From contig CAZFIJ010000046.1 in assembly GCA_964519515.1 (NCBI GenBank), positions 1-16,124 on the forward strand: a stretch of DNA of 16,124 bases, read 5' to 3'. The translations under genes and the position numbers were made by a program. This stretch comes from Korarchaeum sp964519515 (GTDB taxonomy: Archaea; Korarchaeota; Korarchaeia; Korarchaeales; Korarchaeaceae). The notes under the pieces are model-generated. The model ran no database searches and was not told the origin of the DNA. It saw nothing but the letters and a program-made list of their open reading frames with translations. Of this stretch, positions 7,114 to 13,919 are shown one piece after another (position 1 is the stretch's first letter; each line of letters opens with the position of its first letter).

Positions 7114-8080
7114 TTATATAGGGGCATAGAGGGTCTATCGAGGGAAGCCTCCCCCAATAATTGAAAGCCCTAGCGTAACATCCTCCTCTACAAGCTCCAC
7201 AACCTAAGCACTCTACTGGTAGCTCCTTCGCCTTTAGGTAAAGCTCGTTCTCGTTCAGCTTCCTCCAAGCTCCCTTTATCCCATCCTCCATGAGATCAGC
7301 TACTTCTATGCCCATGACATCGCATATCAAGGCTTTACCTCCGGGCGATATATCTAGCTCCTTGAACTTCCTGCAATCGCTATAGTAGAGGTTCCTCAAT
7401 CCCCTCAGGGCCCTTAAGAAGGGGGAGCACCAGACGCTAACTCTTATCCCTATCTCCTCAGCTACTCTATCAGCTCGAATGACGCTCTCGAGGAACTCTT
7501 CCCTTCCTATGAAGCTCTTAGTCTCTAATGCTCTTCCGAATGCCATCGATGGTATTATAGAGATACTATCAGCTCCTAAATCATTAGCTAGGATTATCGC
7601 ATCCCCTACTCTCTCGTAATTCATTTTAGATACTGTTATATTCACGTGAAACGGTATATTCCTTCTCTTGAGCTCATCTATCCCCCTCAAGAACTTCTCC
7701 CACGTCCCCTGGCCCTTCACCCTCTCGTAGATCTCACGCGGGCCATCAAGACTCGTCATGACTTCAATACCTAATCTAGAGATTTTAGAAGCGGTATCTC
7801 GGTTCAAAAGGGTGAGATTCGTGAATATCGAGGCATCAATTCCGAGGTCCACTGTCTCCTCTAATATCTCTGAGATATCTCTCCTAATCAAGGGATCGCC
7901 TCCAGTATAGTTGATGTACTTGATGCCGCTCGATGCCGCTTCCCTGAGTAGTTTCACGACCTCCTCCCTTCCTAACGGCTTCTCCTTCAGATAGTGAGTT
8001 GAATAGCAGTAGGGGCAATTCAGATTGCATGATGCCGTTATCATCCAGATGAGCCAACTTGGGCCCTCCTCAATGCTCAT
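7091..8080 (-). CDS. Radical SAM/SPASM-domain enzyme, substrate unknown
   Basis: The 329-residue protein has the radical SAM motif CNLNCPYC (Cys18, Cys22, Cys25), which binds the catalytic 4Fe-4S cluster, and YTGGDPL near residues 58-64, the AdoMet-binding GGE-type motif with Asp in place of Glu. A (beta/alpha) barrel follows. The C-terminal part has seven cysteines (236, 253, 291, 294, 297, 301, 319) in a C-x16-C ... CxxCxxCxxxC ... C pattern typical of SPASM auxiliary Fe-S domains. SPASM enzymes modify peptides, mature enzymes or make haem and quinone cofactors; nothing here names the substrate, and I see no Cys-rich precursor peptide beside it. Start ATG 8080 has GGTGAC 5 nt upstream; GTG 8083 is an alternative. 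It converges on the DNA ligase gene and overlaps its end. Confidence 0.87.
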   Translation of the reverse strand: MSIEEGPSWLIWMITASCNLNCPYCYSTHYLKEKPLGREEVVKLLREAASSGIKYINYTGGDPLIRRDISEILEETVDLGIDASIFTNLTLLNRDTASKISRLGIEVMTSLDGPREIYERVKGQGTWEKFLRGIDELKRRNIPFHVNITVSKMNYERVGDAIILANDLGADSISIIPSMAFGRALETKSFIGREEFLESVIRADRVAEEIGIRVSVWCSPFLRALRGLRNLYYSDCRKFKELDISPGGKALICDVMGIEVADLMEDGIKGAWRKLNENELYLKAKELPVECLGCGACRGGCYARAFNYWGRLPSIDPLCPYIIKLPPRT

Positions 8081-8085
8081 CACGG

Positions 8086-8091
8086 GTCACC
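8086..8091 (-). promoter_or_regulatory. Ribosome binding site of radical SAM gene
   Basis: On the minus strand GGTGAC stands 5 nt before ATG 8080 and supports that start over GTG 8083. Confidence 0.5.
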
Positions 8092-8121
8092 AAAATCGTC
8101 CCTCGATACTACACTATTCAT

Positions 8122-8133
8122 CATAAAAAAGTT
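8122..8133 (-). promoter_or_regulatory. Possible TATA box of radical SAM gene
   Basis: The minus strand reads CTTTTTTATG here, about 45 nt before ATG 8080, which would give a leader of around 20 nt carrying the SD site. An imperfect inverted repeat, ATTCAT 8116-8121 and ATGAAT 8141-8146, surrounds it and could be an operator. Confidence 0.4.
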
Positions 8134-8180
8134 ACGCCTTATGAATGCCGTATTAAGCTTGGAGTACTTATGAGCGCACT

Positions 8181-8191
8181 GGATTTTTAGG
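8181..8191 (+). promoter_or_regulatory. Possible TATA box of the 79-residue gene
   Basis: GGATTTTTAGG is centred about 23 nt before ATG 8209. No SD site precedes that ATG, so a leaderless transcript fits. Confidence is limited by the weak consensus. Confidence 0.35.
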
Positions 8192-8208
8192 CTGACCATC
8201 TAGAGCCC

Positions 8209-8448
8209 ATGATGGCAGCTATACCTAAGTTAATCGATATCCTCAGGAAGTTCGGGACGCTCGAGAGCCTCATAATATCGGATGCTGTGACAGCGGATGG
8301 AGAGAGGATAAATTGCGTAGAGGTCAAGATGAGGATGAAGGAGGGCGTGAGGATCGAGGATCTCTTAGTTCTCCTTAAGATGAACGGTTTCAATGTAGAG
8401 AGCTTCTCCAAGAGGGGGCTGAAGGTTAAAATAGTCGTCACGGATTGA
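8209..8448 (+). CDS. Small protein of unknown function upstream of methyltransferase
   Basis: I do not recognise this 79-residue protein. It looks like a real small globular protein: a helix (IPKLIDILRKFG), two strands (LESLIISDAV and INCVEVKMRM), a second helix (RIEDLLVLLKMNG), then two strands (FNVESFSKRG and LKVKIVVTD). Codon use (AGG, ATA, GAG) is like that of its neighbours. It has no signal peptide, membrane segment, zinc site or helix-turn-helix that I can see, and a single Cys. ATG 8209 is chosen; ATG 8212 is the next in-frame codon. It lies only 28 nt before the methyltransferase gene on the same strand, so the two are probably co-transcribed, and it may be a partner or regulator of that enzyme. 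That role is inference. Confidence 0.62.
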   Translation: MMAAIPKLIDILRKFGTLESLIISDAVTADGERINCVEVKMRMKEGVRIEDLLVLLKMNGFNVESFSKRGLKVKIVVTD

Positions 8449-8476
8449 GCGGTCTCTCGAGGATCCGATAAGGGCT

Positions 8477-10444
8477 ATGGAGATGAAGATAAGGAGGATA
8501 ATGGAGAAGTTAGGAATAAATGCGAACGTTGAGAGTTTCCGTATACTTGCGGTCAGTTTGAAAACTGTACTAGAGTACGCTAGTGATCTCGATGCACTAT
8601 CGGATTGGGTCTCCCCGATATTGCCCGTGAACGAATTAGAGCTCGATGAGATAAAGCTCATCTTATCGGAGGCTGAGAGAATAAAGCTCTCAGTTAGAGA
8701 TTATCAGGGGAGAGTTCAGAGGGTGATCCCGAGGAATGAGAGGAGGAGGTTCTCGACTTATTACACTATGCGTCAAGGAGCTGAACTCATGGCATCTATC
8801 GTCAAGGATCTTTACGATAAGGAGGGAGTAGTGATCGCCGATCCCTTCCTCGGTAGCGGAGTCACACTCACAACTGCTATTGATGAGATAGGGGCTGAGA
8901 GAGTCCTCAAAGTATGGGGGATCGAGCCCCTACCTCTGCCAGCCTTACTCGCTTATGCCTCACTCCTCCACTCGATGGGAGGTAGAAGGGAGGCGATAAA
9001 TGTCATCGTCGGAGATTCCTTCAGAGAAGTCCCTTCTCGCGGACTCAAGGCTGATATAATCTTAACTAACCCCCCCTTCACCCGCTGGAAGTACTTGGAG
9101 AGAGATTACAGGGAGTCCCTCATCTCCTTAATGAAGAGTTTAGGTTATGGGAAGTACGTGAGAGGGGAGAGCAATCTCCATATACTATCGATGTTCCTGT
9201 GCGATCAAGCCCTGAGGAGAGGGGGCTTGCTGATCTCGGTCCTTCCCGCCTCGACGTTCTACACTATATACGGGAGGGGATATAGGTCATTCTTGAAGGA
9301 CGAGTATTGCTTACATGCCATAATAGAATCGAGATCTAGGGCATCTTTCTCAGAGGGAAGCGGTTTCAAAGAGGTAATTATAGTCGCATCTAAGGGCCCT
9401 GGTAGGAGATCAACCGCTCTCCTCAGGTTGAACGCTACGGACGTCGAGATCGTGCATCCCGGCGTAGATCTACATTCCCTCCCTAAGTTCTTAGAGATCA
9501 ACTGGCTGGCTCTCTTCGAGAGCGGATTGAGGGATATCTTGGTCAGGGTATTCGAGCTCGGTTTGAGGAAGGGGACCCTCAGCTACTGGAGGGAAGCTCT
9601 AGGGAAGAATATGATAAGGGGGATCGAGATGTACGGGCCTGAGTTCTTCTTCATCCCCAATAAGTTCTGGAAGATCTCTAGTGAGAGAGGGGATCACCTC
9701 GTTATAAAAAATAATGAGATAGAGTTGGCTATTGATAGAGAATTTCTTATAAAAACTTTAAGAAGACCGGGCCTTTACAATAATAAAGTAGAAGTTAATG
9801 TGGATACTTTCATGCTCTCAGTACCGCCTACCGATATCAGCGAGCTCCCGGAGGATCTGCGTATCTATATAAGATGGGGGGCTGAGTCAGGGGCAGCGAG
9901 GCCCGCTATCGAAGCTTATGGGAGACGGTGGTACAGTCACGTCCACGAGCAGGTGAGGAAGAAAGATCCCTTTGGGCGAGTTTTCATACCAGATAAAGTG
10001 GATTTGCTCTTCAGAAAGAGGGGGATATTTGCAAATTATGCTAAGGAGAGAGTTGCGGCATCCAAAAACTTTTACATAATAAAGGATGAAGTTTTAGCGA
10101 AGCCCCTCGTCGGTTGGCTAAATAGCACGTTCTTCATCTCGACCCTCGTCTTATTGGGCAGGAGGATATCTAATACATGGACCAGGTTCCTGGAGAACGA
10201 TTACCTTGAGCTCCCCGTGATAAACCCCAGTAGAGAAACTGATGAGATAACTGAGAGCATAAGTAAGATGATGGACATGTATCTCCCTCCCCTCTACGCT
10301 CAATTAGGCGAGGACTACAGATATGAGCTCGATCTCTCCATCGCTAAATTCATCGGTATCGAGGATCCGGAGAGGGAGATTGAGGGGATGTACAGCAGTC
10401 TAATAGATACTCTCCATGATCAAAAAATATCCTTAACCAGTTAG
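8477..10444 (+). CDS. DNA N6-adenine methyltransferase with target-recognition region
   Basis: The 655-residue protein carries AdoMet-binding motif I at ADPFLGSGVT (Asp122 to Thr130) followed by catalytic motif IV at TNPPF (Asn198 to Phe201). The order and the NPPF tetrad indicate a gamma-class N6-adenine methyltransferase. Residues 1-115 are mostly helical and have no visible PD-(D/E)xK nuclease, unlike type IIG enzymes. The C-terminal half (about 370-620) resembles the specificity region of type IIG enzymes, including AASKNFYII, a 'WLNSTFFISTLVLLGRR' helix and a 'DYLELPVIN' end. No restriction gene lies nearby, so this may be an orphan methylase for DNA marking or the remains of a modification system. 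Parts of the recognition region (about residues 408-445 and 513-541) use AAA, AAT and TTT codons more than the rest. Start ATG 8477; ATG 8483 is also possible. Confidence 0.82.
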   Translation: MEMKIRRIMEKLGINANVESFRILAVSLKTVLEYASDLDALSDWVSPILPVNELELDEIKLILSEAERIKLSVRDYQGRVQRVIPRNERRRFSTYYTMRQGAELMASIVKDLYDKEGVVIADPFLGSGVTLTTAIDEIGAERVLKVWGIEPLPLPALLAYASLLHSMGGRREAINVIVGDSFREVPSRGLKADIILTNPPFTRWKYLERDYRESLISLMKSLGYGKYVRGESNLHILSMFLCDQALRRGGLLISVLPASTFYTIYGRGYRSFLKDEYCLHAIIESRSRASFSEGSGFKEVIIVASKGPGRRSTALLRLNATDVEIVHPGVDLHSLPKFLEINWLALFESGLRDILVRVFELGLRKGTLSYWREALGKNMIRGIEMYGPEFFFIPNKFWKISSERGDHLVIKNNEIELAIDREFLIKTLRRPGLYNNKVEVNVDTFMLSVPPTDISELPEDLRIYIRWGAESGAARPAIEAYGRRWYSHVHEQVRKKDPFGRVFIPDKVDLLFRKRGIFANYAKERVAASKNFYIIKDEVLAKPLVGWLNSTFFISTLVLLGRRISNTWTRFLENDYLELPVINPSRETDEITESISKMMDMYLPPLYAQLGEDYRYELDLSIAKFIGIEDPEREIEGMYSSLIDTLHDQKISLTS

Positions 10445-10447
10445 TTG

Positions 10448-10492
10448 AGCTCTATTACGCATCTTAAGGATGATTCGATCCTTAGTAGAGCT
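10448..10492 (+). terminator. Two-part hairpin just after the methyltransferase gene
   Basis: The outer stem AGCTCTA (10448-10454) pairs with TAGAGCT (10486-10492), and the inner stem TAAGGAT (10465-10471) pairs with ATCCTTA (10478-10484) around a 6-nt loop. There is a 10-nt bulge on the 5' side and 1 nt on the 3' side. It begins 4 nt after the stop codon, so it may be a terminator or an RNA 3'-end structure. It has no T-run directly after it, which is unlike a classical intrinsic terminator; a T-rich patch CCCTTTTAG comes about 17 nt later. Confidence 0.45.
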
Positions 10493-10699
10493 AATCTCAT
10501 CCACTTATCCCTTTTAGTTGGAGCTTCATTATAGATCACGTTAGTGACGCATTCAGGGAGAATTAGCAACTTATATCTTAAAAGTCCCTCCAGCTAAGGG
10601 TTTATCTCAGGTCTTAAAAATTAGGGTATTGTCATAAGGCCCTCTTTAGTGTTACGATCTCCTAATTCACTTAGCTCTCATTATCGGTCCTAGTCGAAC

Positions 10700-10715
10700 C
10701 AAAAATATTTTTATT
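10700..10715 (+). promoter_or_regulatory. Promoter (BRE/TATA) of adenine deaminase gene
   Basis: The segment CCAAAAATATTTTTATTG is strongly A+T-rich in an otherwise mixed region and stands about 35 nt before ATG 10744. That predicts a start of transcription near 10735 and a leader of about 10 nt. There is no clear SD site (GACCCCCC precedes the ATG). Confidence 0.55.
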
Positions 10716-10743
10716 GATGTGGAGTGAGCAGAACTGACCCCCC

Positions 10744-12528
10744 ATGAGGAGCTATATATGGGAGATTTCCGATACTCTCGTCAGAGTGGCTTTAGGTAAG
10801 GAGAAAGCGGATCTAGTGATACTAAACTCTACGTTCGTCAACGTCAACTCAGGTGAAATCCTCGAGAATTTCGGTGTGGCCATAAAGAGGGATAGAGTCG
10901 CTACTATAGGTCAGGTTTCTCATACGATAGGCCCAAATACTGAAGTAATTGACGCTAGGGGAATGTACTTAGTTCCCGGGTTCTTAGATGCTCATGTCCA
11001 CGTTGAGAGCAGTATGCTCAATTTGACTAACTTCGCTAAAGTAGTGCTTCCCAGAGGGACTACTACTGTCTTCATAGATCCCCATGAGATAGCTAACGTC
11101 TTGGGATTGGATGGAGTTAGGTTAATGATAGAGGAGTCCAAGGGACTCCCATTGAAGGTATTCGTGACAGCCCCGTCATGCGTACCAGCTAATCCTATGT
11201 TCGAGACATCAGGAGCTTACTTAGGAGTGAGGGAAGTCGAGGAGATGCTCGGATGGGAGGGAGTCATAGCCCTAGGAGAGATGATGAATTATCCGGGAGT
11301 CCTAGCTACGGATCCTGAGGTCATGGGTAAGATAAATGTAGCCCATAGGATGGGTAAAGTAGTCGAGGGTCACGATGCTGGGCTTCTCGGAATAGAGCTC
11401 GCAGCTTACTCAGCTTCAGGCATATCATCATCTCACGAGATGACACGTAAAGTAGATGCTATCGAGAGGCTCAGGCTCGGGATGTACGCATACATGAGGG
11501 AGGGCTCCGCTTGGCTCGATGTTAAGGAGACTATAAGAGCGATAACTGAGGCTAAGCTCGATTCGAGACATGCTTGTCTAGTTACCGATGATAGGGAAGT
11601 CGATTCGATAATAAAGCAGGGCCACATGGATCATGTAGTGAGGAGAGCTATAGAGGAGGGAGTAGATCCAATTAGAGCGATACAGATGGCTACGATAAAT
11701 CCAGCTGAGCATTACGGGTTAGCTAGGGAGATAGGGAGCGTAGCTCCAAGCAGGTATGCTGATATGCTCTTGTTGAAGGACTTAACTAAGGTGGATGTGG
11801 ATACAGTTATAGCGGATGGTAAGATAATAGCGAAGGGAGGGAAATTATTAGCGGAGATAGGAGCACCGAGCTACGATGAGAAGTACTTGAGGACCGTCAG
11901 ATTGCGGAGGAAAGTAGAAGCCAGCGATTTCTCGATAAAAGCTCCTCTCAAGGATGGGAAGGTGAAGGTGAGGGTGATAGAGGCGATCGAGGGTAGTGTT
12001 CTCACTAAGTGTATGATCGAGGAGCTCTATGTGAAGGATTGGGAGGTCCTCCCTGATGCTGAGAGGAGTATCTATAAGGTAGCTGTTTTAGAGAGGCATA
12101 AAGCATCTGGAAACATAGGTTTAGGGTTCGTAAAGGGGTTCGGCTTCAAGCTAGGGGCAGTGGCTTCAACTGTAGCTCATGATAACCATAACTTACTCGC
12201 CTTAGGGTTGAGGGATGAGGATATGGCGATAGCTGCGAATACGCTGGCTGAAGTGGGAGGAGGTATAGTCACTGTAGATGAGGGGAGGGTGATCTCCCTA
12301 GTCAAGCTCCCCTTAGCTGGTTTGATGTCAACGGAGGAACCTGAGAGCGTAGCTAAGGAGTTGGAGAGGACTTATGATATCTGGAGGGAGAGAGGATGCA
12401 GTTGGGTATCTCCTTTCATGACGATGTCCCTCCTAGCCCTAGATGTCCTACCTGAGCTGAGGATAACAGATAGGGGATTAATCGATACTATTAACTTCAA
12501 TTACGTCGACGTCATTTATCAGGGGTGA
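10744..12528 (+). CDS. ade: Adenine deaminase
   Basis: This enzyme hydrolyses adenine to hypoxanthine and ammonia in purine salvage. The 594-residue protein is the size and layout of the bacterial/archaeal Ade family, an amidohydrolase with a metal-binding barrel. Visible are DAHVHVESS (His84, His86), GEMMN with metal-bridging Glu179, the EGHDAG segment with His210, SSSHEMT with His231, and TDDR with Asp282/Asp283. The C-terminal part has the family's VAHDNHNL and GGGIV blocks. Most family members have Asp-His-Glu at the His231 site; here the residue before His is Ser230. The start is ATG 10744, directly after the promoter. It is flanked on both sides by about 300 bp without genes, so it is likely transcribed alone. 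Confidence 0.95.
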   Translation: MRSYIWEISDTLVRVALGKEKADLVILNSTFVNVNSGEILENFGVAIKRDRVATIGQVSHTIGPNTEVIDARGMYLVPGFLDAHVHVESSMLNLTNFAKVVLPRGTTTVFIDPHEIANVLGLDGVRLMIEESKGLPLKVFVTAPSCVPANPMFETSGAYLGVREVEEMLGWEGVIALGEMMNYPGVLATDPEVMGKINVAHRMGKVVEGHDAGLLGIELAAYSASGISSSHEMTRKVDAIERLRLGMYAYMREGSAWLDVKETIRAITEAKLDSRHACLVTDDREVDSIIKQGHMDHVVRRAIEEGVDPIRAIQMATINPAEHYGLAREIGSVAPSRYADMLLLKDLTKVDVDTVIADGKIIAKGGKLLAEIGAPSYDEKYLRTVRLRRKVEASDFSIKAPLKDGKVKVRVIEAIEGSVLTKCMIEELYVKDWEVLPDAERSIYKVAVLERHKASGNIGLGFVKGFGFKLGAVASTVAHDNHNLLALGLRDEDMAIAANTLAEVGGGIVTVDEGRVISLVKLPLAGLMSTEEPESVAKELERTYDIWRERGCSWVSPFMTMSLLALDVLPELRITDRGLIDTINFNYVDVIYQG

Positions 12529-12825
12529 GGGATTATCGTGGCTTAAAGTTACATCAGCTGATTGAAATTCAGCGAATGCCGGCTCAGAGTCATGAGATAA
12601 GATTTTAGCACTACCAGGGGTCATTTAGGACCTTTATTTGGGAGATAAACTAGCTCCAGCCGACCAGAAGCATAATGCTGAAGTATAGCCTTAAGATCCG
12701 GGAAAAACCCCTCCAAGATGATTTTAAGCTTTCCCCATCGAGCTCAGGCAATCGCCCCTCGTACTCGGAAAGATCTTTATGGGGCCGAAATGATTATCTA
12801 GAAGTTCGCTTCACATTACTTAACT
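12529..12825 (+). other. Intergenic region between ade and the zinc-ribbon gene
   Basis: No supported gene is seen. After the ade stop there is a wobble-containing stem near 12613-12631 (GGGGTC pairing with GACCTT around ATTTAG) followed by TTTATTTGGG, a possible end-of-transcript signal. Farther on, CCCCAT (12733-12738) can pair with ATGGGG (12779-12784), with CGAG (12739-12742) and CTCG (12764-12767) extending it. A TTATCTA at 12794-12800 is about 29 nt before ATG 12826 and could be its TATA-like box. Confidence 0.5.
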
Positions 12826-13914
12826 ATGTCGTACAGTGAGCAAGAACTGGATAGATTAAGCAAGGCTCTGGAGAAGGATTTTAAGCTTCTCCAAACGTTG
12901 AAGCTCATACACGATTATCATTCGAGAGTATTCAAGTGCCCTAAGTGCGGATCCTCGGACTTAGAGAGGATCTCCTTGCTTCAGTATAAATGCAAGCAGT
13001 GCGGATCCACTTTAATATATCCCTCATTCTCCCCATCCGATTTCTCACCTAACATCCCGTTCTCTCACGTACTGGAGTTAGTGAACTTAGGCATCATAGA
13101 AGCAGCTCACGGAGGGAGCAAGGGAATCAGCTATGTGCTCGTCAAACCTGAGCTCGTTAAGAGAGCCCTTGAGAATAAGGGCTTCATTGAGGAAATGCCT
13201 AAGATAGAATTGCCCGAGCTTGAAGGTGAATTGGAATCAGAGGAGTTCTTTAATCTTATATCGGACTTCAGGAACATCGTTAACTTGATTCTGAAGTCCG
13301 TGAAGAGCGGGGGCTCAGCTCACTTCCTCCTCTTAGGGCCCAAGATCTCGCTGAAGAGCTTAATCATAGAGGAGCTGACTAGGATACCCGGCTCTTATTT
13401 CTACGTCCCGAGCGCTGATCCATCCTTAGATGAAGTGCTATGGAGCGTTAAGCCGAATCCACTGATAATCCCTAACTTAGATAAGATGAGGTCTTCAGTC
13501 GATCTATCGACCCTAGTGAACTTCATCTCCTCAAACAGGGTCTTCGTGAGGAAAGTAGGTGATGTGGTACAGCATAGATCGACTGTAACTGCGTCTTCCT
13601 TGAGCGAGAGGGGGATCCCGAGGGACCTCGTCTCATATTTCATAACTCTTCACCTCCCGCCTATAGAGGATGAAGAATTGAGGAGGAAGATCGTGACGAA
13701 GCTAGTCATGGAGAGGAGTGGTAAGAGCGAGAAACTAGCCAATTATATAGCTGGGAGGTCATCTCTCTTCTCAGATTTCGGTTTCAGGGAATTCCTCGAG
13801 TTAGCTAAGCTTTGCGATGATGAGGATTGTGTGGATAGCGTCGTATCCCTTCTGGTGAAGTATAGTAAGCCATTAGAGAAGAAGAGGAGGAGATCTAAGG
13901 GTCAAAAATCTTGA
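12826..13914 (+). CDS. Zinc-ribbon protein with degenerate AAA-like ATPase region
   Basis: The 362-residue protein starts with a helix and then a zinc ribbon of four cysteines (Cys38, Cys41, Cys56, Cys59; CPKCGSSDLE...YKCKQCGS). Residues about 70-135 look like a linker with a winged-helix-like part (HVLELVNLGIIEAAHG...ISYVLVKPEL). From about 150 to 340 the layout resembles an AAA+ ATPase: HFLLLGPKISLKS at 166-178 stands where Walker A would be, but the second Gly is Leu176 and the pattern GxxxxGK is lost; NPLIIPNLDKM at 211-221 stands where Walker B would be, with Asp219-Lys220 in place of Asp-Glu. A helical end (RRKIVTKLVMERSG) and a basic tail (KKRRRSKGQKS) suggest nucleic-acid contact. I infer a nucleic-acid-associated protein with a non-hydrolysing ATPase fold. 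Start ATG 12826 has no SD site. It converges on the NifX-like gene with a 5-nt gap. Confidence 0.68.
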   Translation: MSYSEQELDRLSKALEKDFKLLQTLKLIHDYHSRVFKCPKCGSSDLERISLLQYKCKQCGSTLIYPSFSPSDFSPNIPFSHVLELVNLGIIEAAHGGSKGISYVLVKPELVKRALENKGFIEEMPKIELPELEGELESEEFFNLISDFRNIVNLILKSVKSGGSAHFLLLGPKISLKSLIIEELTRIPGSYFYVPSADPSLDEVLWSVKPNPLIIPNLDKMRSSVDLSTLVNFISSNRVFVRKVGDVVQHRSTVTASSLSERGIPRDLVSYFITLHLPPIEDEELRRKIVTKLVMERSGKSEKLANYIAGRSSLFSDFGFREFLELAKLCDDEDCVDSVVSLLVKYSKPLEKKRRRSKGQKS

Positions 13915-13919
13915 AATGT

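Larger units (their letters stand above)
10445..10743 (+). other. Intergenic region before adenine deaminase
   Basis: No gene of convincing length is present. The 5' part holds the hairpin at 10448-10492; the 3' part holds the promoter of the deaminase gene. A minus-strand frame is open from 10593 to a stop at 10441-10443 (50 codons, 42 residues if TTG 10569 starts it); I report it only as a finding. I see no tRNA, and no complete C/D box set. Confidence 0.6.

Noticed and set aside
10690..10743. tRNA or C/D box RNA before ade
   Set aside because: GGTTCGA occurs on the minus strand and TGATG/CTGA words occur on the plus strand, but no T-arm stem, cloverleaf or full set of C, D', C', D boxes can be built.
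10445..12825. The two roughly 300 bp gaps as a direct or inverted repeat pair around ade (mobile cassette)
   Set aside because: Comparison by eye shows no shared stretch, no terminal repeats and no target-site duplication.
12675..12839. 54-codon + strand open frame before and into the zinc-ribbon gene
   Set aside because: It has no SD or promoter signal, a low-complexity Ser-rich product (for example LSPSSSGNRPSYSERS), and overlaps the start of a well-supported gene in another frame.
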